Part shown: in pieces, positions 54,165-63,341 of the stretch | Layout: each line of letters opens with the position of its first letter | Numbering within the stretch: position 1 is the first letter of the stretch | Assembly (NCBI RefSeq): GCF_003628145.1 | Contig: NZ_RBZV01000001.1 | Location: forward strand, 434,001-498,000 | DNA from: Trinickia fusca | Lineage (GTDB): Bacteria; Pseudomonadota; Gammaproteobacteria; Burkholderiales; Burkholderiaceae | Direction of reading: 5' to 3' | DNA: 64,000 nucleotides | Position numbers and translations under genes: made by a program | Notes under the pieces: model-generated | What the model was told of the DNA's origin: nothing | Databases searched by the model: none | The model's input: only the letters and a program-made list of their open reading frames with translations

Positions 54165-55540
54165 CGCTTGGCTTCCTGCTTTTGCGCGACGAAGCAGGCA
54201 TCCAATTCGTCGACGTCGGTGATGCTGAGCTCGCCCAGCGTGGCTTTCAGCTTGAGGTAGGACACGAGCTGCTGATAGTTGCCCTTCCACATGTCGCGGC
54301 GTGCGCCGGCCATCTGCTGCCGCGCGGCGAGGATGTCGGCTTCGGTTTTCAAGCCTTTCTCGGTGCCCTGAGTTGCAGCGGCCAACGTCTTTTCGGCGGA
54401 CGCCACCGCAATATGCGCCGCGCGCGCCTTGGCCTGGCCGGCACGCCAGCCATAGAACGCATCCTTGACGTTGAGGATCGCCTGGCGACGGGCGGCTTCC
54501 ATGTCGTCGCGCGCCTTGTCGCGCATCGCCAAGGCTTCGGTCACCTTGGCCGATTGCGTGCCGCCCGAATAAAGCGGGATGTTCAATTGCAGACCTATCG
54601 TCGATGTGCGAATGTTGTAGCCGGCCTGGCCGGGGAAATTGCCCACCGCCTGCGCGTTCTGGCCGTAGCTCGCGACCAGGTCCAGTGTGGGCTGATGGCC
54701 GGCCTCCTGCTTGGCGATCTCTTCGTCGGCGGCCGTGATGGCGCGTGCAGCGGCGAGCACGGCAGGGCTGCGCGTCGTGATCTGTGCCAGCCACGCATCG
54801 AGATCGTCGCCGATCAACTCCGGTAGTTCGGCGTCGTCCTTGTAGTAAGGCTGTTGCAGGTCTTCGGCCGGCCCGACCCATTGCTCCACTGCGGCGAGCT
54901 TGGTCGACATGTCCAGCTCGGCAGAAGCCTCGTCGGCACTGGCCTCTTCGTATTTGGCATGCGCTTCCTCCGCCTGGGGTTCGCCTTGTACGCCCAGCGC
55001 TTGCGCGCGTTGCGCGATCTCCCATTGGGCACGCAACGCGTCGCGCTGTGCGGTGGTGAAGGCCACTTCGTCGCGTGCCTGCATCAGGTCGAACCACGCG
55101 GTGGCGAGCTTGACGTAGAGCTGCTGCTCGGTGTCCTCGAGCTGGTACTCGGCTTGTTGGGCGGCTTCGTGCGCCTGGCGCAGCGCGGCGTTGTTGGCGG
55201 CGTGCCAGATCGGTTGGGTAAGACTCAGTTGATTGCTGTCGGCGTGATAGCGATCGTGCATCGTGGGCGTGTCGTCGCCCACGGTGTCGTAGCGACGCCG
55301 ATTGCCATTGGTGCTGGCGGTGGCCGTGATCTGAGGCAGCATGGCGCCGAACGCCTGGCGTGTCCGGGCGTTGGACGCTTCCACATTGGCCATGGCCGCG
55401 AGATAGCCCGGTTCACTCTCGTGCGCAATCGCGAACAACTCGCCGAGCGATGTCACCGGCGTGGTTGCGTAGGCGGGCAGGGCAAGCAGTGAGGTGATGC
55501 AGAGGGCCAGCGCGCTTGTCGTTCTCGAGTACCCCATCAT
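54161..55540 (-). CDS. TolC-family outer-membrane channel
   Basis: A 459-residue outer-membrane efflux protein with a Sec signal peptide (about residues 1-25, ending LPAYA) and the two long outer-membrane efflux repeats rich in helical heptads (about 30-225 and 240-440). Typical features are N-L-T/S-Q-P-I-W-like (LSLTQPIWHA) and N-I-P-L-Y-S-G-G near residue 315. It is first in the operon tolC, GAF-HlyD, M50-HlyD, secA-like, all overlapping or nearly touching. Being encoded with the adaptors suggests a dedicated rather than general TolC. The Shine-Dalgarno is weak; a second ATG follows directly after the first. Confidence 0.92.
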   Translation of the reverse strand: MMGYSRTTSALALCITSLLALPAYATTPVTSLGELFAIAHESEPGYLAAMANVEASNARTRQAFGAMLPQITATASTNGNRRRYDTVGDDTPTMHDRYHADSNQLSLTQPIWHAANNAALRQAHEAAQQAEYQLEDTEQQLYVKLATAWFDLMQARDEVAFTTAQRDALRAQWEIAQRAQALGVQGEPQAEEAHAKYEEASADEASAELDMSTKLAAVEQWVGPAEDLQQPYYKDDAELPELIGDDLDAWLAQITTRSPAVLAAARAITAADEEIAKQEAGHQPTLDLVASYGQNAQAVGNFPGQAGYNIRTSTIGLQLNIPLYSGGTQSAKVTEALAMRDKARDDMEAARRQAILNVKDAFYGWRAGQAKARAAHIAVASAEKTLAAATQGTEKGLKTEADILAARQQMAGARRDMWKGNYQQLVSYLKLKATLGELSITDVDELDACFVAQKQEAKR

Positions 55541-55679
55541 TGCACGTGGTCTTTTTATATTTTGACCCCATATTCTACATGGCGCCCGGGGCTATCCCGT
55601 TCCATGACCGGAAACTTGCGCTATGATCCCGCGCCGAAACCGCGCCGCAGGCGTGGTGTCTCCAGTCTCAAAGGGACTT
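55541..55679. promoter_or_regulatory. Divergent intergenic region between tolC and the BamE-like gene
   Basis: This 139-bp gap must hold both divergent promoters. On the plus strand TATGAT (55622-55627) is a good -10 for the lipoprotein gene, but only a poor -35 lies upstream. On the minus strand TAGAAT (55572-55577) and TATAAA are -10 candidates for tolC without good -35 partners. I see no clear operator repeat. Confidence 0.35.
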
Positions 55680-55997
55680 ATGAAACGAATCATGGGAGCG
55701 GCCGTACTGGCGGCCGCAGTCGCAGGCTGCCAAACCACCGGCCAACTCATCACCCGCCTCGATCCTGGCAGTAGCCGTGACACCGTGCTCGACGTACTCG
55801 GTCGACCCGATGCCATGCGCACGGTCGGCGATTTCGAGGCCTTTACCTATCTCGCGCGTAAGCGCACGCGTCTGTCGCTCGGGAATACCGATTACACGGT
55901 GATCCTGAAGGACGGTCATGTCGTGGAATTCGGGCCGGGCCTCCCGCAGCGAGAAGGACTGCACAACGTGGTGATCGCGCAGCCCGTGGAGCGCTGA
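55680..55997 (+). CDS. Small BamE/SmpA-like lipoprotein
   Basis: A 105-residue predicted lipoprotein. ATG 55680-55682 is preferred because AAAGGG lies 5 nt upstream and a lipobox AAVAGC then sits at residues ~13-18; an upstream in-frame ATG lacks both. The segment L-D-P-G-S-S-R-D-T-V-L-D-V-L-G-R-P-D matches the start of the SmpA/OmlA (BamE-like) fold, in which G-x-x-x-x-x-V-x-x-x-L-G-x-P is conserved. BamE helps outer-membrane protein assembly; this copy may be a general or a dedicated assembly helper. It is divergent from tolC and convergent with tssM. Confidence 0.75.
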   Translation: MKRIMGAAVLAAAVAGCQTTGQLITRLDPGSSRDTVLDVLGRPDAMRTVGDFEAFTYLARKRTRLSLGNTDYTVILKDGHVVEFGPGLPQREGLHNVVIAQPVER

Positions 55998-56015
55998 GCC
56001 GCTCGGAGAAATAGC

Positions 56016-56044
56016 GGCGGCTTCGGATTCGCCGCCTTATTTTT
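56016..56044 (+). terminator. Intrinsic terminator after the BamE-like gene
   Basis: GGCGGC (56016-56021) and GCCGCC (56031-56036) form a GC stem with a 9-nt loop, directly followed by TTATTTTT on the plus strand. The U-tract runs over the last codons of tssM on the other strand, so the same stem may also serve the leftward T6SS transcript, although the downstream U-run on that strand is weaker (TATTTCT). Confidence 0.75.
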
Positions 56045-59000
56045 CTCGTTTTGCAGGGGGCAATCCCGGCGGCAATCCTGGGGGGGCTCCCGTGTCCGCC
56101 AGATTGAACATCGGCATCGAGCCGGGACACTTGAACGTCTTCAGCACGTCGCTGGTCAGTGGGTTGGCGACGCTGCCCGTACTGTCGATGTCGAGTACCG
56201 CTTTGCGGCCATCGAAGTCGAGCGCGACGCGGGTGCGCCCGGGCGTTGCCGTTTCGATCACGTGCCCTTTCTGCAACAGGCGCAGCAGCGCCCAGGGGCC
56301 GTCCTTCGACACGGTCGACGTGTCAGGCCGGATACGCGGATTCGCGGTGATCTCCACATGCGCGCCCCCGCGCGGCCCTGGCCAGCTCACTTTGAACGGA
56401 GCAACGGGACCGTGCTGGTAGAGCGTCGTCTGTCCGTCGACATCGATCATCAGGCTCGTGATCGTAGGATCCAATTCGGGAATCCGGATGTCGGTCTTCC
56501 ACGCCAACTGCTTCTGTCCGGGATCGCCGAAGAAGATATCGCGGATCGCCTTGGCATGCTCGAAGGGTTCGAGATCCGGGCCTTGCACGGGTTCCGTCGC
56601 GCCGGGCAGCGTCTTGTAGCGCCATGGTTTCGTGGAGGTGTCGACGAACGGCGCCAGTGACTTGGTGAAGAAGTCGTCGATGATGCCGCCCTGCGCGAAC
56701 ACCCGCGTGAAGTCGTCGATGCCGATGTCGCGTTGGCTGTCGGCGGCAAACGGATAGTTGCCTTCGATCGTGAGACGACAGGCGTCGCCGACCTGCGCTT
56801 GCAGCTGCCGGGACAGCAGTTGGCCGATGCCTCGGTTGACCTCTCGCGAGCCCTGCGCCGCGAGGTCGAGCAACACCGCGCGAAAAGGCACCGGCATCGT
56901 GTCCGCCGTCATCTTCAGTTTCGCCGCCGTATCGCTTGCCGGCGGCATGCTGTTGTTGGAAAGGGCATCGTCCGCGACGGTCAGTGCCGTGTAGTAGTCG
57001 TTCAGCAGGTTCGCCACGCTGTCGAGGCCGGTCTTGCCCGCCTGCGGGGCGGCGGGTTGTGCCGCTGTCTGCGCTTGCGCGCTGCCCGTCACCACTTCGC
57101 GCAACGCCGCGAAATGATCGTCGACGAGCTCGCGCTCGACGCGCTCCTCGGCACGAATGCCGAGTGTTTTGTCCGCAGCCTGGCTCAACCGGTCAGAGGC
57201 CTTTTGCAGGAACGAATGATCTTCCTCGGAGACGGGTTGCGTGAGTGTCGTTTCACGCACCGCTGCGTGGGCGAGACGGACGAGCGGCGAATCGGGTGCC
57301 GCGAAGCTGCGCAGCACCAGCAAGTTGAATGCGAGGCTCGTGCCGGTCACCGTGCGGATGTCGCCGAGAAAGTCATCCCATTGCTGCGCGTATTCCATCA
57401 GGTATCGCCGACGGATGGCTTCACTGAGGGGATCGATGCTACCCGTCAGCCCATTCGCCATGGCCGCCGTTTTTTTTTGAGCCTCTCCCGGATAGCTGCG
57501 GCCCATGACCCACGCGTCATCCATGCGTGCGACCTGCACGAATTCGCTCAAGCGCTTGTCGAACACGAGCCGATAGCCGTCGAACGTGAAGAGGCCCGGC
57601 ACGCCGCGCGAAAGCGGCGCGCCGCTCGCGCGCGTGAAGACCGTTCCGGCTTGCGGGCCGACCGCGCGCTCGAGCGTGAACTCGTCCGGCGCTTCTTTCT
57701 GCATGGCGGCCTTGGCACGTTCGTAGAGCCGCTCAGTGGCATTGCTGCCGCCGAGAAAATCACGTGCCTGCTGGATCAGTGCGTCATTGCGGATCAGCGG
57801 GGACTGCACGATACGCTCGCCGGAGAACAACTGCTCGAGGTGGGCGATCATCGACGCGCGGCCACCGAAGATCGCGGCGCTGTCGGTGTGGGCCCAGTCG
57901 TCGAGCACCCACGCCTCGACTTGCGGGGCGTCGAACTTTGCCTTGTCGTACAGCATCAGGTAGACGCGCAGGGCATCGTAGGCGGCCTTCGGATCCTTGT
58001 TGGCGATCGCCTGCGAGAGGACGGTTTCAATGCGCTTCACGATCTGCGGCAGCAGCAGGTTGTCTTCCAGTGCATCGTAGGTGCGACGGCTTTCGGCCAC
58101 GATGCCGGGCGGCGTGTACAGGCCAAAGCGCCAGCCGCTGTCCGGGGCCGACAGGTCGAGCCCCGGGTAGGTGGGCAGATAGCGCGCTTCGGTCAGCGTG
58201 TCGGGCACGGCTTCGGGTTTGGGCGTCTTGTACAGCTGACCGACCCGGGAGGCGAGCGCCGCGCTCTTGTGCCCGATCGCGTCCAGATAATCGCCGTTGT
58301 TGCCCATGCTGACGCGCAAGCCGATCGCGAGCCACACGAACAGCCACAACGCCAGCGCGTGACCGATCAGCGAGAGCGTGCGCGAGCGGTACTCCCATCG
58401 CAGATTGGGCTGTACCAGCGAGGCGTCCGGAACCACGATCTTCGTCAACAGGTCGTGGAGAAAGAAGCTATGGTTGCCTTCGTGCCGGGGCGCGAGCGCG
58501 GGCACGAGCGGCACGTGTCCGATGGCGGCCGCGAGGCGCTGCACCACGGTGCGTCTTTCCACCACGACATCGCTTCCGGTTTGGGCGGCGCTCGTGAAAT
58601 ACACGCCGCGCAGCGTCGAGTGGCGCTGCGTGTCGTCGTAGCGCGAATCGAGAAACACATCGTCGATCAGTTCGACGAGCGCGTGCGTCAGCACGAGGAA
58701 CTCTTCGGCAAAGGCGGCCAGCGTGCGGCGCTTCGGCGTATCGTGCTCCTCGAGCAGGCGCGTATTGACACCGGCGGCGAGCCTCTCGGTCAGTTGTCCC
58801 AGTTCTTCGGCGCAGCGGGCACGAATCCCTTCGCTTGCAATGGTCTCCGTGCTGTATGGGAGCGTGAAACCCCATGTCTGGGCGCGGCCTTCCGTGGTCA
58901 GCGAGCTGAAGTATTCGTTGAAGCCCGACAACCGGTCCGTCTTCGTGATCAGCAGGTAGATGGGGAAGCGGATGCCGAGCTCCGTGCGCAGATCGGCAAG

Positions 59001-59972
59001 CCGCGCGCGCAATGCGGCGGCTTCGGCGTGACGCGCATCGTCGTCGGCGCTCGTCAGTACGGCCACGTCGACGGTGAGCAGCGCGCCGTTGATCGGCGAA
59101 CGAGGACGGTGCTTGCGCAGCATGCGCAGAAAGCCGAGCCACTCGGCCTGGTCGACGATCTGCCGCCAGGGGCTCTCCTTGGCTTGCGCAGGTGGTTGCG
59201 GTAACGCATACCGCGACGTGCCGTGACGCGTGTAATGGCCCGCCGTGTCGATCAGCACCGCGGAGTTGGTCAGCCACCAGTCGACGGACTCGCTCTGGTT
59301 CGCCAGGATGCTCGTCGCCCGTTGCATCTGCGCGGCCACGGGGAATGACAGTCCGGCGTTGAGCAGCGCGCTGGTCTTGCCCGAGGCGCCCGAGCCGAGC
59401 GTGAGGTACCACGGCAATTCATAGAGATAGCGCTTGCCCTGGAAGAGACGCGCGAGACCGTGGGCGCCCGTGCGCATCGCCTTCAGGCGCGCCAGCGCGC
59501 CGGCGACCACCGCATGGACCTTGGCCAGCTGGCTGGCTGCGGGCGATGGCTGCCGCTTGCCGCCGAACTCGAGCAGGCTTTTCAGAAAATCCGGGTCCGT
59601 GCGCATCTTGTGCAGGAGCCGGAGCGCCAGGTAGATCAGGAACACGGTGAGCACGGCTGCGATCGCGATGGCGCGCACGGATTCCGACACGAAGGGGGTG
59701 GCGCTGCCGAACGCAAGCAGCGGTGACGCGTACCAGATCAGCAGACACAGTAGCGCGACGAACACGGCGCTGGTCGACCAACCCGCGAGCCATAGCAGGA
59801 CGCCCGCCAGCAGTAGCGCGATCACGAGGATTCGCATGCCGGTGCTCGCGAGCGGCTTGAGGCCGCCGAACGAGACGAACGGACCCACGAACCAGATCAG
59901 CAGCGCGACGAGCAGCAGCGCGAGGAAGGAAAGGAACTGGCGCGACACCAGAAAGGACAGGAACTTGTTCAC
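56037..59972 (-). CDS. tssM: T6SS membrane complex protein TssM (IcmF)
   Basis: A 1,311-residue IcmF-family protein, the large inner-membrane subunit of the T6SS trans-envelope complex. It has N-terminal membrane helices (about residues 14-35, 46-64, 68-88 and 100-120), a cytoplasmic NTPase-like domain with Walker A GSGASGKT (193-200), another membrane helix near 545-565 and a long periplasmic part that contacts TssJ. It starts at GTG 59970-59972 with a GAGG upstream and lies 27 nt from tssL. It is slightly longer than many TssM, with a Pro/Gly-rich C-terminal tail (PPGLPPGLPP). Confidence 0.95.
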   Translation of the reverse strand: MNKFLSFLVSRQFLSFLALLLVALLIWFVGPFVSFGGLKPLASTGMRILVIALLLAGVLLWLAGWSTSAVFVALLCLLIWYASPLLAFGSATPFVSESVRAIAIAAVLTVFLIYLALRLLHKMRTDPDFLKSLLEFGGKRQPSPAASQLAKVHAVVAGALARLKAMRTGAHGLARLFQGKRYLYELPWYLTLGSGASGKTSALLNAGLSFPVAAQMQRATSILANQSESVDWWLTNSAVLIDTAGHYTRHGTSRYALPQPPAQAKESPWRQIVDQAEWLGFLRMLRKHRPRSPINGALLTVDVAVLTSADDDARHAEAAALRARLADLRTELGIRFPIYLLITKTDRLSGFNEYFSSLTTEGRAQTWGFTLPYSTETIASEGIRARCAEELGQLTERLAAGVNTRLLEEHDTPKRRTLAAFAEEFLVLTHALVELIDDVFLDSRYDDTQRHSTLRGVYFTSAAQTGSDVVVERRTVVQRLAAAIGHVPLVPALAPRHEGNHSFFLHDLLTKIVVPDASLVQPNLRWEYRSRTLSLIGHALALWLFVWLAIGLRVSMGNNGDYLDAIGHKSAALASRVGQLYKTPKPEAVPDTLTEARYLPTYPGLDLSAPDSGWRFGLYTPPGIVAESRRTYDALEDNLLLPQIVKRIETVLSQAIANKDPKAAYDALRVYLMLYDKAKFDAPQVEAWVLDDWAHTDSAAIFGGRASMIAHLEQLFSGERIVQSPLIRNDALIQQARDFLGGSNATERLYERAKAAMQKEAPDEFTLERAVGPQAGTVFTRASGAPLSRGVPGLFTFDGYRLVFDKRLSEFVQVARMDDAWVMGRSYPGEAQKKTAAMANGLTGSIDPLSEAIRRRYLMEYAQQWDDFLGDIRTVTGTSLAFNLLVLRSFAAPDSPLVRLAHAAVRETTLTQPVSEEDHSFLQKASDRLSQAADKTLGIRAEERVERELVDDHFAALREVVTGSAQAQTAAQPAAPQAGKTGLDSVANLLNDYYTALTVADDALSNNSMPPASDTAAKLKMTADTMPVPFRAVLLDLAAQGSREVNRGIGQLLSRQLQAQVGDACRLTIEGNYPFAADSQRDIGIDDFTRVFAQGGIIDDFFTKSLAPFVDTSTKPWRYKTLPGATEPVQGPDLEPFEHAKAIRDIFFGDPGQKQLAWKTDIRIPELDPTITSLMIDVDGQTTLYQHGPVAPFKVSWPGPRGGAHVEITANPRIRPDTSTVSKDGPWALLRLLQKGHVIETATPGRTRVALDFDGRKAVLDIDSTGSVANPLTSDVLKTFKCPGSMPMFNLADTGAPPGLPPGLPPAKREK

Positions 59973-59999
59973 GTCTGGGCCTCGATGGTCGGGTGAGGG

Positions 60000-61286
60000 T
60001 TAGGGCGCAACCGTGATTGCGACGCGGCGATTCAGCGCGCGGCCTTGCACGGTTCGGTTGTCGCCGATCGGGTCCGCCTTGCCCTTGCCGATCGCCTCCA
60101 GGCGATTCGCAGGCACGCCGGCGCTCTGCAGCATCTGCATGACCTGGGTGGCGCGCTCTTCGGACAGCGCTTCGTTCGAGGCGAACTGCCGGCTCTTGAC
60201 CGGCTCGTCGTCGGTGTAGCCGAGCACCGTCACCTTGCCCGGCACCTTCGCGATTTCGCCCGCGATCTTCGCGATCAGCGGCGCCATCGACGCGTTCACG
60301 GCTGCCGAGCCCGGATGGAACATCGCGTCGCCGCGAAACGTCACCGAGCTGTGGCGGTCGTCTTCATCGACGCTGACCGTACCGGCGCTAATCTCGCTCG
60401 CGAGCAGCGTCTTGAGACGCAGCAGACGAGGCGCAGGCGGAGTGGGCGGTGGCGTCATGCGGCCGATGTCGGCGATGCTCGTTTGCACGTCGCTGGCGCG
60501 CGTCGAAAGCACGAATTTGAAGTAGCCGAACAGGCCGAGCAGGATCAGCGACAGCACGACGACCGTGATCCAGACGGGGAAGTCGTAGAACGACGCATGC
60601 CGGCCTTTGGTGTTGGCTTGCCAATGCGGTGAAAGGGCGACGGACACCGGGCCGCGCTGAGACGCAAGCTCGTTGTAGATCCGTTGGCGCACGGTTTCGT
60701 GCTTGCGTTGGCCGTCGGCTTCGTACCGATAGCGGCCCTCGAAGCCGAGGCTCAGGAGCCGGTACACGACTTCGAGCAGATCGAGGTGTTCCTGCGGCGA
60801 GCTCATGAGCCGCCCGATCAGCAGATACACCTTGTCGCCACCTTGCCTGTCCTCATGGAACGATGTAGCGAGCCCGTCACTGATCCAGGCGCCGAGGTGG
60901 CCGTCGGCCGAGTGGGCCCACGAGGTTTGCATGGCGGCTTCGTCGAGTGCGGTGCAAAGGCAGTAGCGCGCGCCCAGCATATGATCGCGGCGCAGGTTCG
61001 CCTGCTCGCAGAGCCGCTGGAACACGCGCACTTCCTGTTCGAGCAGCAGGCGCAACTGCTGGATGCCTTCGCGATCGAGCTGATCCGGCATGTCGGCCAA
61101 CGCCCGCAGCAGAGGCCGGGCCGCTTCGAGCAGCGGGTTGCGGGCGGCCTTGATCAAGGCGAGGCGGGCGGCGGGTGGTTCGGCGGCCGCGGGGCTCGCG
61201 CTCGCGCGCTGCGCAAACGGCATGGCGGCGGGATCGATCGGTTCCGGAACGGACCTGTCCGGACGATGCAGGGCTTCTGTGGTCAC
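60000..61286 (-). CDS. tssL: T6SS membrane complex protein TssL with OmpA-like domain
   Basis: A 428-residue long-form TssL. I take GTG 61284-61286 as start because GGGGGA lies just upstream; the frame continues 12 codons further to a TTG with no such signal. The cytoplasmic DotU-type domain (about residues 40-230) is followed by one membrane helix (about 237-262) and a periplasmic OmpA-like domain (about 300-428), which should bind peptidoglycan (GYTDDEPVK, LSEERA and NRRVAI segments). The TssJLM complex anchors the T6SS baseplate in the envelope. Confidence 0.94.
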   Translation of the reverse strand: MTTEALHRPDRSVPEPIDPAAMPFAQRASASPAAAEPPAARLALIKAARNPLLEAARPLLRALADMPDQLDREGIQQLRLLLEQEVRVFQRLCEQANLRRDHMLGARYCLCTALDEAAMQTSWAHSADGHLGAWISDGLATSFHEDRQGGDKVYLLIGRLMSSPQEHLDLLEVVYRLLSLGFEGRYRYEADGQRKHETVRQRIYNELASQRGPVSVALSPHWQANTKGRHASFYDFPVWITVVVLSLILLGLFGYFKFVLSTRASDVQTSIADIGRMTPPPTPPAPRLLRLKTLLASEISAGTVSVDEDDRHSSVTFRGDAMFHPGSAAVNASMAPLIAKIAGEIAKVPGKVTVLGYTDDEPVKSRQFASNEALSEERATQVMQMLQSAGVPANRLEAIGKGKADPIGDNRTVQGRALNRRVAITVAP

Positions 61287-61358
61287 GGGTAGTCCCCCGG
61301 TTCGTGTGGTTGATCGAGGCAATTCGTACGCGCGAGTCAGCGCTGCCTGTGCTGGCCG

Positions 61359-62705
61359 CTATCCGCGAATGCCCCAGAGCTCCAGCTTCAATGACGGAAA
61401 TTCGCCCGCGACGTGCAATGCCAGCCCGCCGTGCCGCGCGACTTCGTCCCACAGCGGCCCGGTGCGCGCGAGTTCGTAATAGACGTAGCCCGCGTTGAAC
61501 GGAATCTGCCGCGGCGGCACCGGTAGCGCCTGTAGCGCGATGCCGGACAGATGACTGCGCACGAGGTCCGGGAGCCGCTCGGACGGCCCGGCTTTGGCCT
61601 GCGCGGCAAACTGTTGCTGCAGCGTGTCGGGCGGCATCTGCGCATGCACCGCGAGCACGACCGCGGTGAAGCTCTGCATGTCGGTCGGGTCGACCACGGC
61701 ATTGCGCATCCCGTGTCCTTGATCGACGAGCACGATGCTCTGCGCGCTACGCACGAGCACCGCGTTCAGCAGCCGATGGGTATCGTCGACGACGGGCTTC
61801 AGGCACAGGTGCGGGGCGACGTGCTGATACGGTGGATGCGAGTCGAGCGGTCGGCGCGTGTCGGTGCGCACATAGGTCGACAGCTCGCCCGCCATGCTGA
61901 CGAGCAGCGCGTACAGATCGGCAGGCGAGGTGGTCGGCACCCGCTGCAGATGCCGCAGCAGCGGCTCGTAACGGTTGAGCGTTTGCAGCAGCAGGTAATC
62001 GGACACTTCGGCCGTCGTGCCGGCCTTGCCGTCGGCACCGGTCAGGCGTTCGGCGAGCGCGTTCGCCCGCAGGCGCGTGAGATCGTGGATCTTCGCGAGC
62101 CAGCTCGCCAGCGTATCGCTCGCGCCGTAGCCGACCACCGGCGGAATCAGCGTGTCGTCGAGTTCGATGCTGGCATCGGCGCGGATCGCCTTGACGCGCG
62201 TCAAGGCGAGGCCGATCCATGCGTCGGTCAGCTCCTTCTCGGAAAGCAGCCGTAGACGCAGGCTCGACAGCTGGACGGTCTTCGGCCCTTGCCCGATCGA
62301 GTTCGTGTCGCGCAGATCGGTTTCGAACACGCCATAGCGGGCCAGCGACTCGGCGCCATGATCGAACGCGGTCTCCTCGCCGTTGGGCACACGGATCGGC
62401 ACCGCGAGATAGATCACCTGATCCAGATGCTCGGGCTGGATCGTCAGCGGCGCGGGCGGGGGCGTGCTGCCCGGCGCGTCGAACGGCGTGCCGTCGGCGA
62501 ATACGCCGCTGGCCGATTTGACGATGATCTTGCCGAGCGCGGGCGCTTCGGTATCGAGGCTGTAGTGGCTGAAGCCGAAGAAGAACGGCGAGAGAGGGGC
62601 CGCGCGCTTGTGCGCATAGTGCTCGAGGTAGCGCTCCTGCTGCTGGAACAGCTGCGGACGCATGAACAGCCCCTCGCTCCAGACAACCTTGTTATGCCAG
62701 CTCAT
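61359..62705 (-). CDS. tssK: T6SS baseplate protein TssK
   Basis: A 448-residue TssK (ImpJ/VasE) that links the T6SS baseplate to the membrane complex. It begins with MSWHNKVVWSEGLFMRPQLF, the strongly conserved N-terminus of the family, and contains the F-F-F-G-F-S-H-Y-S-L-D and N-A-G-Y-V-Y-Y-E-L features. The start ATG 62703-62705 lies 21 nt after the tssJ stop. The gap to tssL is 72 nt. Confidence 0.96.
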   Translation of the reverse strand: MSWHNKVVWSEGLFMRPQLFQQQERYLEHYAHKRAAPLSPFFFGFSHYSLDTEAPALGKIIVKSASGVFADGTPFDAPGSTPPPAPLTIQPEHLDQVIYLAVPIRVPNGEETAFDHGAESLARYGVFETDLRDTNSIGQGPKTVQLSSLRLRLLSEKELTDAWIGLALTRVKAIRADASIELDDTLIPPVVGYGASDTLASWLAKIHDLTRLRANALAERLTGADGKAGTTAEVSDYLLLQTLNRYEPLLRHLQRVPTTSPADLYALLVSMAGELSTYVRTDTRRPLDSHPPYQHVAPHLCLKPVVDDTHRLLNAVLVRSAQSIVLVDQGHGMRNAVVDPTDMQSFTAVVLAVHAQMPPDTLQQQFAAQAKAGPSERLPDLVRSHLSGIALQALPVPPRQIPFNAGYVYYELARTGPLWDEVARHGGLALHVAGEFPSLKLELWGIRG

Positions 62706-62726
62706 GGTGTAGTTCCGCCGTTCGGG

Positions 62727-63230
62727 TCATTTACCGGTTTCTGTCACGCGGATCGCGTGGGTGTCGAGATCGATGGTCAACGTCAGCTTCGGCGACGAGA
62801 AGCGATACCACGCTGCGTTCCGTGCGGGCGGCAACGGGTAGACCGCGCGCCAGACCGAGTTCGGCAGATCGCGGTAGGCCGCGACGATGCCGAGCGCGGT
62901 GGCTTGGCTGTCGGCCTTGCGCCGGATCGTCCGGTGCTCGCCCGGGCGCAGCTGGAACTGCTCGCGCGTCACGAGGTCGTCGGCCAGCACGGCCTTGTCC
63001 TTGTCCTGCAGCGTGAAGTAATCGGCGGCGTTGAACGCGCCGTCGGTCTTCAGTTCGTAGAGGCTCACCACGATCGGCGCCGCGCGGTTTCGATCGTCCG
63101 GATTGACCGTGGGCGCGGCGTTCACGCCCAGGTCGAGCCAGGCCGCCTCCTGCTGCGTGGGGGCGCCGCTCGCACAGGCGGCGAGCACGAGCGAGCAGGC
63201 AAGGACACCAACGGGAGTGATCGGGCGCAT
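62727..63230 (-). CDS. tssJ: T6SS outer-membrane lipoprotein TssJ
   Basis: A 167-residue lipoprotein with the lipobox VLAACASG near residues 14-21. The start is ATG 63228-63230; the upstream extension of the frame lacks a signal and is rejected. The mature part is the TssJ transthyretin-like fold, with P-I-V-V-S-L-Y-E-L-K and the final strand L-T-L-T-I-D. TssJ anchors the TssL-TssM complex to the outer membrane. It lies between hcp (111-nt gap) and tssK. Confidence 0.9.
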   Translation of the reverse strand: MRPITPVGVLACSLVLAACASGAPTQQEAAWLDLGVNAAPTVNPDDRNRAAPIVVSLYELKTDGAFNAADYFTLQDKDKAVLADDLVTREQFQLRPGEHRTIRRKADSQATALGIVAAYRDLPNSVWRAVYPLPPARNAAWYRFSSPKLTLTIDLDTHAIRVTETGK

Positions 63231-63341
63231 TCGGGTACACCGTTCGTGGAAAAGAGAATCGATCGAAGGCGGGCGCTGTCCGGCGGAAGTCGTCGACGTC
63301 CGCCGGGTTCGCGCTACCGCCACCGCCATTGCCATCGCCGC

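Noticed and set aside
52353-55097. 914-codon frame for the GAF-HlyD gene
   Set aside because: The first 311 codons lie inside tolC in another frame. ATG 54164 overlapping the tolC stop is the natural start and gives a sensible 603-residue protein.
7832-55997. Genomic island with attachment sites
   Set aside because: No integrase, transposase, tRNA or flanking direct repeats were found at either edge, so there is no direct sign of recent transfer.
60000-61322. TssL start at 61322
   Set aside because: This would be a TTG without a Shine-Dalgarno. GTG 61286 has GGGGGA just upstream.
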